Assembly: GCA_023458215.1 (NCBI GenBank)
Contig: JAEXAJ010000202.1
Location: 1 to 45,501, forward strand
Length of the DNA: 45,501 nucleotides
Direction: 5' to 3'
DNA from: Bacteroidota bacterium
GTDB lineage: Bacteria; Bacteroidota; Bacteroidia; Bacteroidales; Bacteroidaceae
In this document: positions 27,724 to 35,219 of the stretch, piece after piece
Position numbering within the stretch: position 1 is the first letter of the stretch
How the letters are laid out: each line of letters opens with the position of its first letter
Program-made: the position numbers and the translations under genes
The notes under the pieces: model-generated
The model's input: only the letters and a program-made list of their open reading frames with translations
Told to the model about the DNA's origin: nothing
The model's database searches: none

Positions 27724-29127
27724 TTATTTTACACGAGTCCAATAACGTTCAATCTCTTCCAAAGATTTACCAGTTGTTTCTGGAACTAATTTCCAAACTA
27801 TTAACATATAAGGCACACACATAACAGCGAACAAGAAGAATGTTCCAGCGGGGGTAAGATTTTGGAGCATCCAAGGAGTTAACTGACCAATCAAATACGT
27901 TCCAATCCATAGAGAAAAACCGGCAATAGACATAGCCAAGCCACGCACTTTTGTAGGATACATTTCAGAAAGAAGGACGAATACTACCGCACAGATTGAA
28001 ACAGCACAACAAAATACGTAGAATAAGAAAAATACCAGTAAGAAAAGGCTTGATATAGCTAACGCTTCTCCAAATATAAAATAGAAACCAATAAGTAGTA
28101 AAGAAATAATCATTCCTGAAACTCCGTAATACACAAGTTTTTTACGGCCAACTTTATCAATAATAACAAGTGCCAATATCGTAGTTAACGTATTAACTAC
28201 TCCTACTAATACCTGATAAAACAAAGAATCACCTCCGGAAAGTCCGGCATTCTCAAAAATAGAAGGTCCGTAATAGAGTACAGCATTTACTCCCATAAAT
28301 TGCCCCAACATCGCAATACAAACTCCTATTATTACTGCTTTCATAATGCCAGGCTGTAAAAGTAAAGCCCATTCCGATTTGGATTCTGACAAAAGAACTG
28401 CTTTGGTTTCATTCATTTGGAATACAGCATCTTCTACTGAAAGATAAATTTTTTTCAAGATACCCAAACCTCGCGCTTCTTGTCTTTTCAAAATTAACCA
28501 GCGGGGACTTTCGGGTATAAAAAAGATTATAAGGAAGAATAATATAGCAGGCAATGCTTCCATGCCTAACATTCCACGCCACACTTCAGTTACAAATACT
28601 TTGTCCAACCATCCTGCACTAGGTTCCGGATTAGCCTCTGCCCATGCTAATAATTGGTAATTCACTAAATAAGCTCCTAAAAAACCAACAGTAACCGCAA
28701 GTTGATATAAAGAGACAAGTCTTCCACGATACTGAGCAACAGACACTTCGGATATGTATAATGGCGAAATAATAGAAACAACTCCTATACCAATCCCCCC
28801 AATGATACGATAAACCACCAACTGATTAAAATCAGCACACAAAGCACATCCCACTGCAGAAGTCGAAAATAAAATAGCAGAGAGAATCATTGTTATTTTT
28901 CGACCAAACTTATCACTTAAAACTCCTGCAAACAACACTCCAATGATAGATCCGACTAAAGCGCATCCTACATACCACCCCTGCTGCAACGCATCCAGTT
29001 GGAAAAGAGTTGTTACTTGAGCTATTGTTCCTGAAATAACTGCTGTATCATATCCAAACAAAAATCCTCCTAAAGCAGCTACAAAAGAAAGAAATACCAG
29101 ATAGCCTATATTAACTGTAGATTTCAT
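27724..29127 (-). CDS. MFS sugar porter (XylE/sugar:proton symporter type)
   Basis: The 467-residue integral membrane protein has 12 predicted membrane helices. Sugar-porter signatures are GGFLFGYDTAVISG in helix 1, SDKFGRKITM after helix 2, YRIIGGIGIGVVS, PESPRWLI at the end of the first half, DKVGRKKLVY in the second half and VPETTGKSLEEIE at the C-terminus. These match proton-coupled xylose, arabinose and galactose transporters. It would carry a monosaccharide across the inner membrane for the neighbouring epimerase, 34 bases downstream. It lies 25 bases after a phosphoesterase gene in the same operon. Sugar identity cannot be read from sequence. Confidence 0.93.
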   Translation of the reverse strand: MKSTVNIGYLVFLSFVAALGGFLFGYDTAVISGTIAQVTTLFQLDALQQGWYVGCALVGSIIGVLFAGVLSDKFGRKITMILSAILFSTSAVGCALCADFNQLVVYRIIGGIGIGVVSIISPLYISEVSVAQYRGRLVSLYQLAVTVGFLGAYLVNYQLLAWAEANPEPSAGWLDKVFVTEVWRGMLGMEALPAILFFLIIFFIPESPRWLILKRQEARGLGILKKIYLSVEDAVFQMNETKAVLLSESKSEWALLLQPGIMKAVIIGVCIAMLGQFMGVNAVLYYGPSIFENAGLSGGDSLFYQVLVGVVNTLTTILALVIIDKVGRKKLVYYGVSGMIISLLLIGFYFIFGEALAISSLFLLVFFLFYVFCCAVSICAVVFVLLSEMYPTKVRGLAMSIAGFSLWIGTYLIGQLTPWMLQNLTPAGTFFLFAVMCVPYMLIVWKLVPETTGKSLEEIERYWTRVK

Positions 29128-29152
29128 AAAATAATCAATTATAATAGTTATA

Positions 29153-30589
29153 TCATTTTATTGTTTTAACATTCTCCTTATAAAGATTACCAAAGCGGTC
29201 TGTAACACGAATTTCTATTTTAGCATCCATTTTTTTAGGAATAGCTTTAAATAAATGTTTAGTTTTTATCGGCATAATCCAATCATAAACAACTCTTTCT
29301 TTATCAGAGCAGATAATTTTTGCTTCAGGATCATATCCTTCAAAACGTTCCATAGCTCCCATATATTTATCATCTTCGTACCATTCCACTTTCCATAATT
29401 CATCCCAATTCCAAACATTAGCAATAATATAATCAGGATATTCATCAGATGATCCAACCGGATAAGCCCTAAATTGATGAGTCATAGGATAGCCTACACT
29501 CTTATAACTCCAAGTTACTTTATTTCCAGCCACATTATAAACGCCGTAGCCACTCGGAGTACCATCTGTGCAAATATCAGCTTTCCAAAAAGTACCACAC
29601 ACCGCAGCCGTATTATGTTCCATCAAACTATCACTAAAAACAACGTTCCAATTATAATGAGTATGCCCGGTAAGAAGGTGCGCATTATAACCTTTCAAAA
29701 TATCATATAAACTGGCTGCATTACTCGTTTCATCTGGTAATAGAGCATTAAATTGTAATTCTTTCGTAGAACTAGATGGAATATGCATGGATACAAACAC
29801 CAAATGATCTTTAGGCACAAATTCCAAGTCTTTTTCCATCCATTGTAAAGTGCGCTCATCTATATATCCTATATAGCGATAATTCCTATTAATATAATAA
29901 TTATTATTCAAAACGATATAATGTGCTTTTCCCCTATTAAAAGAGTAATATATAGGTCCGAAATTATCTTCAAATGTTTTATAAGAATGTTCATAAGAAC
30001 GCACCCCGTATTCCATATCATGATTACCAACGGTTCTATAAATGGGAGTATCTATTACATCAGACGCTTCAATATATTTAGAAAAGAAAGTAGGAGTATT
30101 CCCCACAATATCACCGCAATCTAACATAAACAGTTCACTATCCTTAATATGCTTATCTATATATTGGCGTACATCCTTCAGGTATTTTACATATCCTTCA
30201 ATATCACTTTCCTTTGCAACTTGTACATCTGATTGCACTAGAAATACGTGATTCAGATCATTCTTAGAATTTCTTATCAATGTAAAATCATAAGTTTCCA
30301 ATCTATCATCTATTCTCAGATAATAACCAGGAAGACTATATTTTCTAGGTGCCAGATACCCCGCAGGAGTTGTTACATAAACGAAACGCGCATCTCGATG
30401 ATAAGGTATCGTAAATTTTCCATTAACGTCAGTCAATACACAGTCAAAACCGTTTGTAACAACCACATTAGGTACACCTTTCCCCTGACATTTAACTAGT
30501 CCTTCAATATCTTTTAATGTCTGTGCTGCAATATCTATGCTTATAATACACAAGCAAAATATAAGCCAATATCTAATAAAATTATTCAT
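29153..30589 (-). CDS. Secreted calcineurin-like phosphoesterase with N- and C-terminal accessory domains
   Basis: The 478-residue protein has a signal peptide ending DIAAQ (about 23). A carboxypeptidase-like N-terminal domain (about 24-105, GVPNVVVTNGFDCVLTD) precedes the phosphoesterase core (about 112-330) and a Metallophos_C-type domain (about 345-478). Metal motifs are D121-x-Q123 (VQSDVQVA), D160 (DCGDIVGN), N189-H190 (VGNHDMEY), H269 (SMHIPSS) and H309/H311 (TGHTHYNW). The first motif has Gln where most calcineurin-like enzymes have His; I recall this as common in the Metallophos_C group. Its ATG lies inside the end of the preceding DUF4434-like gene (8-base overlap), so the two are coupled. 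Substrate unknown; periplasmic location is expected. Confidence 0.88.
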   Translation of the reverse strand: MNNFIRYWLIFCLCIISIDIAAQTLKDIEGLVKCQGKGVPNVVVTNGFDCVLTDVNGKFTIPYHRDARFVYVTTPAGYLAPRKYSLPGYYLRIDDRLETYDFTLIRNSKNDLNHVFLVQSDVQVAKESDIEGYVKYLKDVRQYIDKHIKDSELFMLDCGDIVGNTPTFFSKYIEASDVIDTPIYRTVGNHDMEYGVRSYEHSYKTFEDNFGPIYYSFNRGKAHYIVLNNNYYINRNYRYIGYIDERTLQWMEKDLEFVPKDHLVFVSMHIPSSSTKELQFNALLPDETSNAASLYDILKGYNAHLLTGHTHYNWNVVFSDSLMEHNTAAVCGTFWKADICTDGTPSGYGVYNVAGNKVTWSYKSVGYPMTHQFRAYPVGSSDEYPDYIIANVWNWDELWKVEWYEDDKYMGAMERFEGYDPEAKIICSDKERVVYDWIMPIKTKHLFKAIPKKMDAKIEIRVTDRFGNLYKENVKTIK

Positions 30590-31679
30590 TACCCTTTATA
30601 TTAAAATATTCTTTATACCTATTATATAAATTACCTGCTTGCAAATAAGCTGATTGGGGGCTCATAAAATGAGAAAATTCAAACGTTATAGCTTTATCAT
30701 ATCCTGCTCTTTTGGCAGCTTCCAACTTCATACGGAGCTTATCAAATTTTATGGGCAAAAAGTCTATAGGCATATCACGATCAAATGTTTCCGCATTAGT
30801 CCAACATTTCATACCATATTTATCAGCAAGTTTTTTATTAACACTAAAAAAAGCATCTAATTCATCATAATCAATATGTCCATCTTGAAAAGCACAAGCA
30901 TCTACCACATCATGGATACCATCAAAAATTTCATTCCATTCAGCTTCATGTTCCTGCACAGAAACTGCATCTTCTTTTGTCAATAGTCCTGTACCCATTA
31001 CTGCTTTCTTACCATCAATCCATGGAGAAATGAATGTAGGCAATCCTCCGGATACCTCTTTACATTGTTTTCCCATAGAATAAAAAGCATCAATTGCTCC
31101 CTTTGTTTTACGACTTATCTCACCACTGATGTACCAACCTCCAAAACTTTTATACTTTTCACCATAATTTCTCCAAACCTCATCAATCACATATTTATTA
31201 TCTTCTATTTCACATGATAAATCACCAGTATCCCAGTATTTGCCAGAGTCATATAAACCAAAATAAAATTTCATATTATATTTTTCTGCCAAACGGAGAT
31301 ACATATCTACTAAATCTACAGACGGCATATAGCATCCTTTATCCAATAAATAACGAGAAGGGTAAGTAACAAATTTACGATATCCGGAGCGAATCATAAT
31401 GACAGTATCGATCCCAATATTTTTCATATGCTGAAAATCGAGTTCCCACTCTTTTTCTCCCCAATTTTGATGAGGAATATCATGAGATATTTCATCTAGA
31501 AAAGTACCAGTGATTTTTAAGGCATTTCCCTTGGGAATTATAAATTTCTCCATTTTATTGTGGGGAGAGGTAGCAGAAACTGTTTCCCTCTCCTCACTTA
31601 ATAATGAAGGAGCAGCTAACATGGAAGCACCAGCTAATGCTGCTTTTCTAAGAAAATCTCTACGAGTGTTTGCCTTCAT
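30582..31679 (-). CDS. DUF4434-like TIM-barrel protein with Tat signal, first gene of the PUL operon
   Basis: The start chosen is the ATG at 31679 (MKANTRRDFLRKAA), because it puts the twin-arginine motif TRRDFLR at the usual distance; an ATG 24 bases upstream (31703) gives 373 residues. Numbering here uses the longer form. The barrel opens ALKITGTFLDEI. The paralogue motifs are FGGWYISGE (E195), CAFQDGH (Q273-D274) and CWTNAETFDRD (E305), 110 residues between the Glu pair. The C-terminus FEFSHFMSPQSAYL also matches its relatives. It is the most promoter-proximal gene, about 110 bases from the predicted start of transcription. A glycoside hydrolase role is inferred from the motifs, not known. 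Confidence 0.73.
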   Translation of the reverse strand: MKANTRRDFLRKAALAGASMLAAPSLLSEERETVSATSPHNKMEKFIIPKGNALKITGTFLDEISHDIPHQNWGEKEWELDFQHMKNIGIDTVIMIRSGYRKFVTYPSRYLLDKGCYMPSVDLVDMYLRLAEKYNMKFYFGLYDSGKYWDTGDLSCEIEDNKYVIDEVWRNYGEKYKSFGGWYISGEISRKTKGAIDAFYSMGKQCKEVSGGLPTFISPWIDGKKAVMGTGLLTKEDAVSVQEHEAEWNEIFDGIHDVVDACAFQDGHIDYDELDAFFSVNKKLADKYGMKCWTNAETFDRDMPIDFLPIKFDKLRMKLEAAKRAGYDKAITFEFSHFMSPQSAYLQAGNLYNRYKEYFNIKGNE

Positions 31680-31744
31680 AATTGAAACTTTAAGATTAAC
31701 CATTATATATTAAAACCTATCGAATACATATTAGACCGTATGTA

Positions 31745-31789
31745 TGATACAACATTATAAAACTATCAATGCTCTGTACTCTTGTATCA
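31745..31789. promoter_or_regulatory. Inverted repeat at the PUL leader, candidate ROK operator or 5' hairpin
   Basis: TGATACAA (31745-31752) and TTGTATCA (31782-31789) are perfect inverted copies 29 bases apart. The upper copy overlaps the expected start of transcription of the minus-strand operon. A repressor bound here would block transcription; alternatively the leader RNA folds into an 8-bp stem. The link to the adjacent ROK protein is inference. Confidence 0.5.
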
Positions 31790-31794
31790 CGATG

Positions 31795-31824
31795 CAAATA
31801 TATATATATTTATTATATAAACAA
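31795..31824 (-). promoter_or_regulatory. Predicted promoter of the PUL operon
   Basis: Read on the minus strand, TTG (from 31824 to 31822) is followed after 19 bases by TATATTTG (31802 to 31795). This fits the Bacteroides consensus TTTG-N19-TAnnTTTG. The expected start near 31788 gives a leader of roughly 85-110 bases before the first DUF4434-like gene. Confidence 0.6.
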
Positions 31825-32080
31825 TATATAATTAATATTTTTATTATATACAACCGAAAAATATTATTATTTTGAATATATACAAAGCATATAAACACAA
31901 TATATCATCATTCCAAGAAGAAAAAGAAACATTTTTTATTTAAAAAAGATTGAATAGTAAACGAGTGGTATTATATATGTAGAATAACACACAAAAGATA
32001 TTAGAAACAAACCATTAATAGCAGTACAACAAAAAAGGAATATTTTTATCAATAGCACATACATTAATAAATATATTAAT

Positions 32081-32088
32081 TATCTTTG
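32081..32088 (+). promoter_or_regulatory. Predicted -7 box of the ROK repressor gene
   Basis: TATCTTTG matches the Bacteroides TAnnTTTG element exactly and lies 30 bases before the ATG, giving a leader of about 24 bases. The -33 element is weak (no TTTG at the expected distance). Confidence 0.65.
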
Positions 32089-32118
32089 TGGTGAATACAT
32101 AAAAAAGAAGCAAATCAT

Positions 32119-33327
32119 ATGAATCAACAGTTTTTGAAAGAAATCGAAATTGGATCTAAAAATGCATTAGTTAAAAAGAGAATCATTACTCATTATTTAT
32201 ATAGTGGGAGTTCTACTATTACAGACCTTTCAAAAGAATTAGATTTAAGTGTTCCCACTGTAACCAAATTCATCAGTGAAATGTGTGAAGATGGCTATAT
32301 CAACGATTATGGGAAATTAGAAACAAATGGAGGAAGACACCCTAACTTATACGGCTTAAATCCTGAATCAGGATATTTCATAGGAGTAGACATCAAACGC
32401 TTTTCTGTCAATATTGGTCTTATCAATTTTAAAGGAGACATGGTAGAACTTAAAATGGATATACCTTATCATTTTGAAAACTCAGTTGAGGGGTTAAATG
32501 AATTATGCAAACTAATCCTCAGTTTCATTAAAAAGCTTAGCATTGATAAAGAGAAAATTTTAAATATTAGTGTGAACATTTCGGGACGAGTCAATCCTGA
32601 ATCAGGTTATAGTTTCAGCCAGTTTAACTTCGAAGAACGCCCCTTAGCTGATATTTTAACTGAAAGACTCGGACACAAAGTCACTATAGACAACGATACC
32701 CGTGCTATGACTTATGGAGAATACATGCAGGGATGCGTCAAAGGAGAAAAAAATATTATTTTCATAAATGTAAGCTGGGGACTAGGAATTGGAATCATCA
32801 TAGACGGTAAAGTCTATACTGGAAAATCTGGTTTTTCCGGAGAATTTGGTCATATCAATACATTTGACAATGAGGTATTGTGCCATTGCGGTAAAAAAGG
32901 ATGTTTGGAAACAGAAGCATCAGGTTCAGCATTACATCGCATTCTATTGGAGCGAATTGATAATGGTGAAAGTTCTATCCTATCCGATCGTGCAAAATCA
33001 AAAGGTGATTCATTGACATTAGATGAAATTATTACAGCTGTGAACAAAGAAGATCTGTTATGTATTGAGATAGTAGAAGAAATTGGGCAAAAATTAGGAA
33101 AACAAATCGCCGGACTCATTAACATATTCAATCCAGAATTAGTAATAATAGGTGGTACATTATCATTAACAGGCGATTACATCACACAACCGATAAAGAC
33201 TGCAGTAAAAAAATACTCCTTAAATCTAGTAAATAAAGACTCAGTTATCATGACTTCGAAACTCAAAGATAAAGCAGGCATCATCGGGGCTTGTATGTTA
33301 GCACGAAGCAGGATGTTCGAGAGTTAA
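32119..33327 (+). CDS. ROK-family (NagC/XylR-type) transcriptional repressor
   Basis: The 402-residue protein has an N-terminal winged helix-turn-helix (about 14-75, STITDLSKELDLSVPTVTKFI) and a ROK sugar-binding domain (about 85-400). The zinc motif is GEFGHIN (H245) with CHCGKKGCLE (C255, C257, C262). The ATP phosphate motif of ROK kinases (DxGxT) reads GVDIKRFS, so kinase activity is unlikely and it should be a regulator. It is divergent from the 18-gene PUL and is the only regulator in the neighbourhood, so it probably represses that operon and responds to a released monosaccharide. Its stop overlaps the stop of the convergent WbuC-type gene by 4 bases. Confidence 0.92.
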   Translation: MNQQFLKEIEIGSKNALVKKRIITHYLYSGSSTITDLSKELDLSVPTVTKFISEMCEDGYINDYGKLETNGGRHPNLYGLNPESGYFIGVDIKRFSVNIGLINFKGDMVELKMDIPYHFENSVEGLNELCKLILSFIKKLSIDKEKILNISVNISGRVNPESGYSFSQFNFEERPLADILTERLGHKVTIDNDTRAMTYGEYMQGCVKGEKNIIFINVSWGLGIGIIIDGKVYTGKSGFSGEFGHINTFDNEVLCHCGKKGCLETEASGSALHRILLERIDNGESSILSDRAKSKGDSLTLDEIITAVNKEDLLCIEIVEEIGQKLGKQIAGLINIFNPELVIIGGTLSLTGDYITQPIKTAVKKYSLNLVNKDSVIMTSKLKDKAGIIGACMLARSRMFES

Positions 33328-33782
33328 ATCTCCAACATCCGCTTCATAAAAGCTTTTACCCCCACCTCATCTGAAGGCGAGGGTGCCCATGAGGCAATAT
33401 CTTCCAAGGGCAGCGGTTGATAAGGACCTTTCTTTATTTCATAGATAACAGTTCCTGACTCCAAAGCAATAATACTATGCCAGGTACAAGGAGGAATCTC
33501 CAAACCATACTTACCTTCTGAAGGATTAAGGCACACTTTCTCGACCACGGCACCCGCTTCATCAAAAAAGAAAGCAAATAAACTCCCACGCAAAACCAGA
33601 TAGGTTTCCTCTTTATCCATATGACGATGAGGAGGCAAATAGGTGCCTGGCTCCAAAGCATTTAACAATCGATGAATAGGAGCATCCATTGCAGCATGAA
33701 AGTTATGATTCATACGCAAACGAGGGCTCTCCTTTGCCTGGGTTGTTATAGCATCCAGCAGTTCTTCCGTAACCAGCTTCAT
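33324..33782 (-). CDS. WbuC-family cupin metalloprotein
   Basis: This 152-residue cupin of the WbuC type is found in O-antigen and capsule clusters; its reaction is not established. The metal-binding cupin box is visible as PPHRHMDKEETYLVLRGSL, with a second motif around PPCTWHSIIALE and the typical tail VIYEIKKGPYQPL. The start chosen is the ATG at 33782, whose A is shared with the TGA of the upstream gene; a GTG one codon earlier (33785) is also in frame. It is the last gene of the polysaccharide-export cluster. No terminator separates it from the convergent ROK gene. Confidence 0.85.
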   Translation of the reverse strand: MKLVTEELLDAITTQAKESPRLRMNHNFHAAMDAPIHRLLNALEPGTYLPPHRHMDKEETYLVLRGSLFAFFFDEAGAVVEKVCLNPSEGKYGLEIPPCTWHSIIALESGTVIYEIKKGPYQPLPLEDIASWAPSPSDEVGVKAFMKRMLEI

Positions 33783-34111
33783 CACAACTGAAATAACTGG
33801 ATAAACATAGCAGAAAGCTCTGCTTTACTTGCCTTTATAGACAAACTTTCACCTTTGCTATCTACTATAAATGATGCTTTTTTAGAAGATAGCAAAGAAG
33901 ACATTTTAGCAACATCACCTGCGACAAATAAACAACCGGGAAAAAGAGGAGTGACTACCTCTTTTGTTTCTCCATTCCACTTCACAAATATTCCTTGCAT
34001 GGGACAGTAAGTTGTATATCCAGCAGCATTTAAGCGCCGCAGTAGTTTATGTTCTAATTTAGGAGCTGTATGCAACACATACCAGCATGTCATAGTATCA
34101 TTTGTTATCAT
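33782..34111 (-). CDS. UpxY-like NusG N-terminal domain protein, short form
   Basis: The product is 109 residues from the ATG at 34111, chosen because ATGA overlaps the stop of the wzz-like gene; two upstream starts in frame extend it by 6-20 residues. It matches the NusG N-terminal (NGN) domain of Bacteroides UpxY antiterminators: CWYVLHTAPKLEHKLLRRL, CPMQGIFVKWNGETKEV, TPLFPGCLFV. UpxY proteins usually have about 170-190 residues with a C-terminal KOW domain; this ends after the NGN fold. UpxY genes normally open capsule operons, but this one is near the 3' end. It may be a trimmed regulator, an antagonist, or a relic. Base composition matches its neighbours. Confidence 0.75.
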   Translation of the reverse strand: MITNDTMTCWYVLHTAPKLEHKLLRRLNAAGYTTYCPMQGIFVKWNGETKEVVTPLFPGCLFVAGDVAKMSSLLSSKKASFIVDSKGESLSIKASKAELSAMFIQLFQL

Positions 34112-35214
34112 ATCGTTTGCTTTTTCCATCCTTTTAATAAATCTTTCACAAATAAGATCCAGCCTACACAACCAACGCCGGCCAAAAAAACAAATCCTAT
34201 TAAAATCATAACTTTGTTAGGTTTAGCAGGACGTAATGGAACGGTAGCCGGTTGAACGACAGTGTATACCGGAGTAATCTCCTGAACTTTAGCTTTTGAC
34301 ATCTGCAATTGTTGAGATACTTGTGTGTATACTTGATATGCCAAATTCATCTCATTCTGTAAACGTTCTTGTTCCGCACGGTAACTTAACAAGATTATAT
34401 TCTGATTTGCATCTACAAAGGTAGCATATTTTTTCTGAGCTTCTGTATAATTAGCCTTCGCTTCTTCATAAAGTTTTTCAGTAAAAGCTAAATCATGACG
34501 AGCTTTGTTTGTTCTGTAATCTGTAATATAGTTTTGTAAACAATGCATTACTGTATCAGTAAGTGCAGCAGAAATTAAAGGATCTTGCATAGTTACTGAT
34601 AATGTAGTCACACCTGTTTTCTTATCAGCAGCAATAGATATACGTTTACTTAGCGCCATTGCAATTCCCGATTCTTCGAGAGACAACTGAAATGGATCAA
34701 GCTTTTTTTCCTCCCCTTCAGGTTTATCTCTAAATAAAGATAATGTCCATCCTAATGCTTTAAACGGAGCAGAGATTATCGCACTCCACCAAGGACTACG
34801 CTGATTATCCTTTAAATAGGCATACAAAGTAGTATCTATTTTCCCTTTTTGATCTTTGACTTTTACATCAAATAACTCAATAAGAAAAGGGGTAGAACTT
34901 ACAATATCAGGATACAGATCGGGAGACAGTGCATCTTCACCAGAGGAACTTCCCAAATTGATTCCAGCCATAGCAGCCAAAGCGCCCATACTTCCTCCAC
35001 CTGATTTACCACCACTCTCAGGAGCTAACGTGACACTTGTAGAATATTCTTTAGGAATACTAAATGCAACTACTATTCCTACAAGAGCAGCAATACCACA
35101 TGCTTTAAATATCAATTTACGACTAGCCCAAACCTTTTGTGCAAGTTCAATTAAATCAATTTCTTGTTCCTCAGGATGCTGAGGAGTCGTATTTTGTATT
35201 TTTTCTTCACTCAT
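34108..35214 (-). CDS. Wzz-like polysaccharide chain-length determinant protein
   Basis: The 368-residue inner membrane protein of the polysaccharide co-polymerase family has two membrane helices. One is near residues 33-55 (KACGIAALVGIVVAFSIP), the other near 333-352 (VMILIGFVFLAGVGCVGWIL), with a proline-rich lead-in RPAKPNK. The periplasmic part has a long coiled-coil region (about 240-310, TEKLYEEAKANYTEAQKKYA). It would set chain length and partner the outer membrane export protein encoded 5 bases upstream. No tyrosine-kinase domain is attached. It overlaps the UpxY-like gene by 4 bases. Confidence 0.9.
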   Translation of the reverse strand: MSEEKIQNTTPQHPEEQEIDLIELAQKVWASRKLIFKACGIAALVGIVVAFSIPKEYSTSVTLAPESGGKSGGGSMGALAAMAGINLGSSSGEDALSPDLYPDIVSSTPFLIELFDVKVKDQKGKIDTTLYAYLKDNQRSPWWSAIISAPFKALGWTLSLFRDKPEGEEKKLDPFQLSLEESGIAMALSKRISIAADKKTGVTTLSVTMQDPLISAALTDTVMHCLQNYITDYRTNKARHDLAFTEKLYEEAKANYTEAQKKYATFVDANQNIILLSYRAEQERLQNEMNLAYQVYTQVSQQLQMSKAKVQEITPVYTVVQPATVPLRPAKPNKVMILIGFVFLAGVGCVGWILFVKDLLKGWKKQTI

Positions 35215-35219
35215 ATATC

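Larger units (their letters stand above)
31704..32118. other. Divergent regulatory region between the PUL operon and the ROK repressor
   Basis: The 415-base gap is very AT-rich and has no credible gene. It holds one predicted promoter on each strand (31795-31824 minus, 32081-32088 plus), an 8-bp inverted repeat pair at 31745-31752 and 31782-31789, and a smaller ATACAT/ATGTAT pair at 31725-31746. The stretch 31840-32040 shows only A/T-rich runs to my eye. Confidence 0.6.

Noticed and set aside
24001..29127. Reading the esterase, MFS porter and epimerase as a sialic acid operon
   Set aside because: No sialidase, N-acetylneuraminate lyase or N-acetylmannosamine kinase is present, and the MFS protein is a sugar-porter type; the esterase family also acts on other acetylated glycans.
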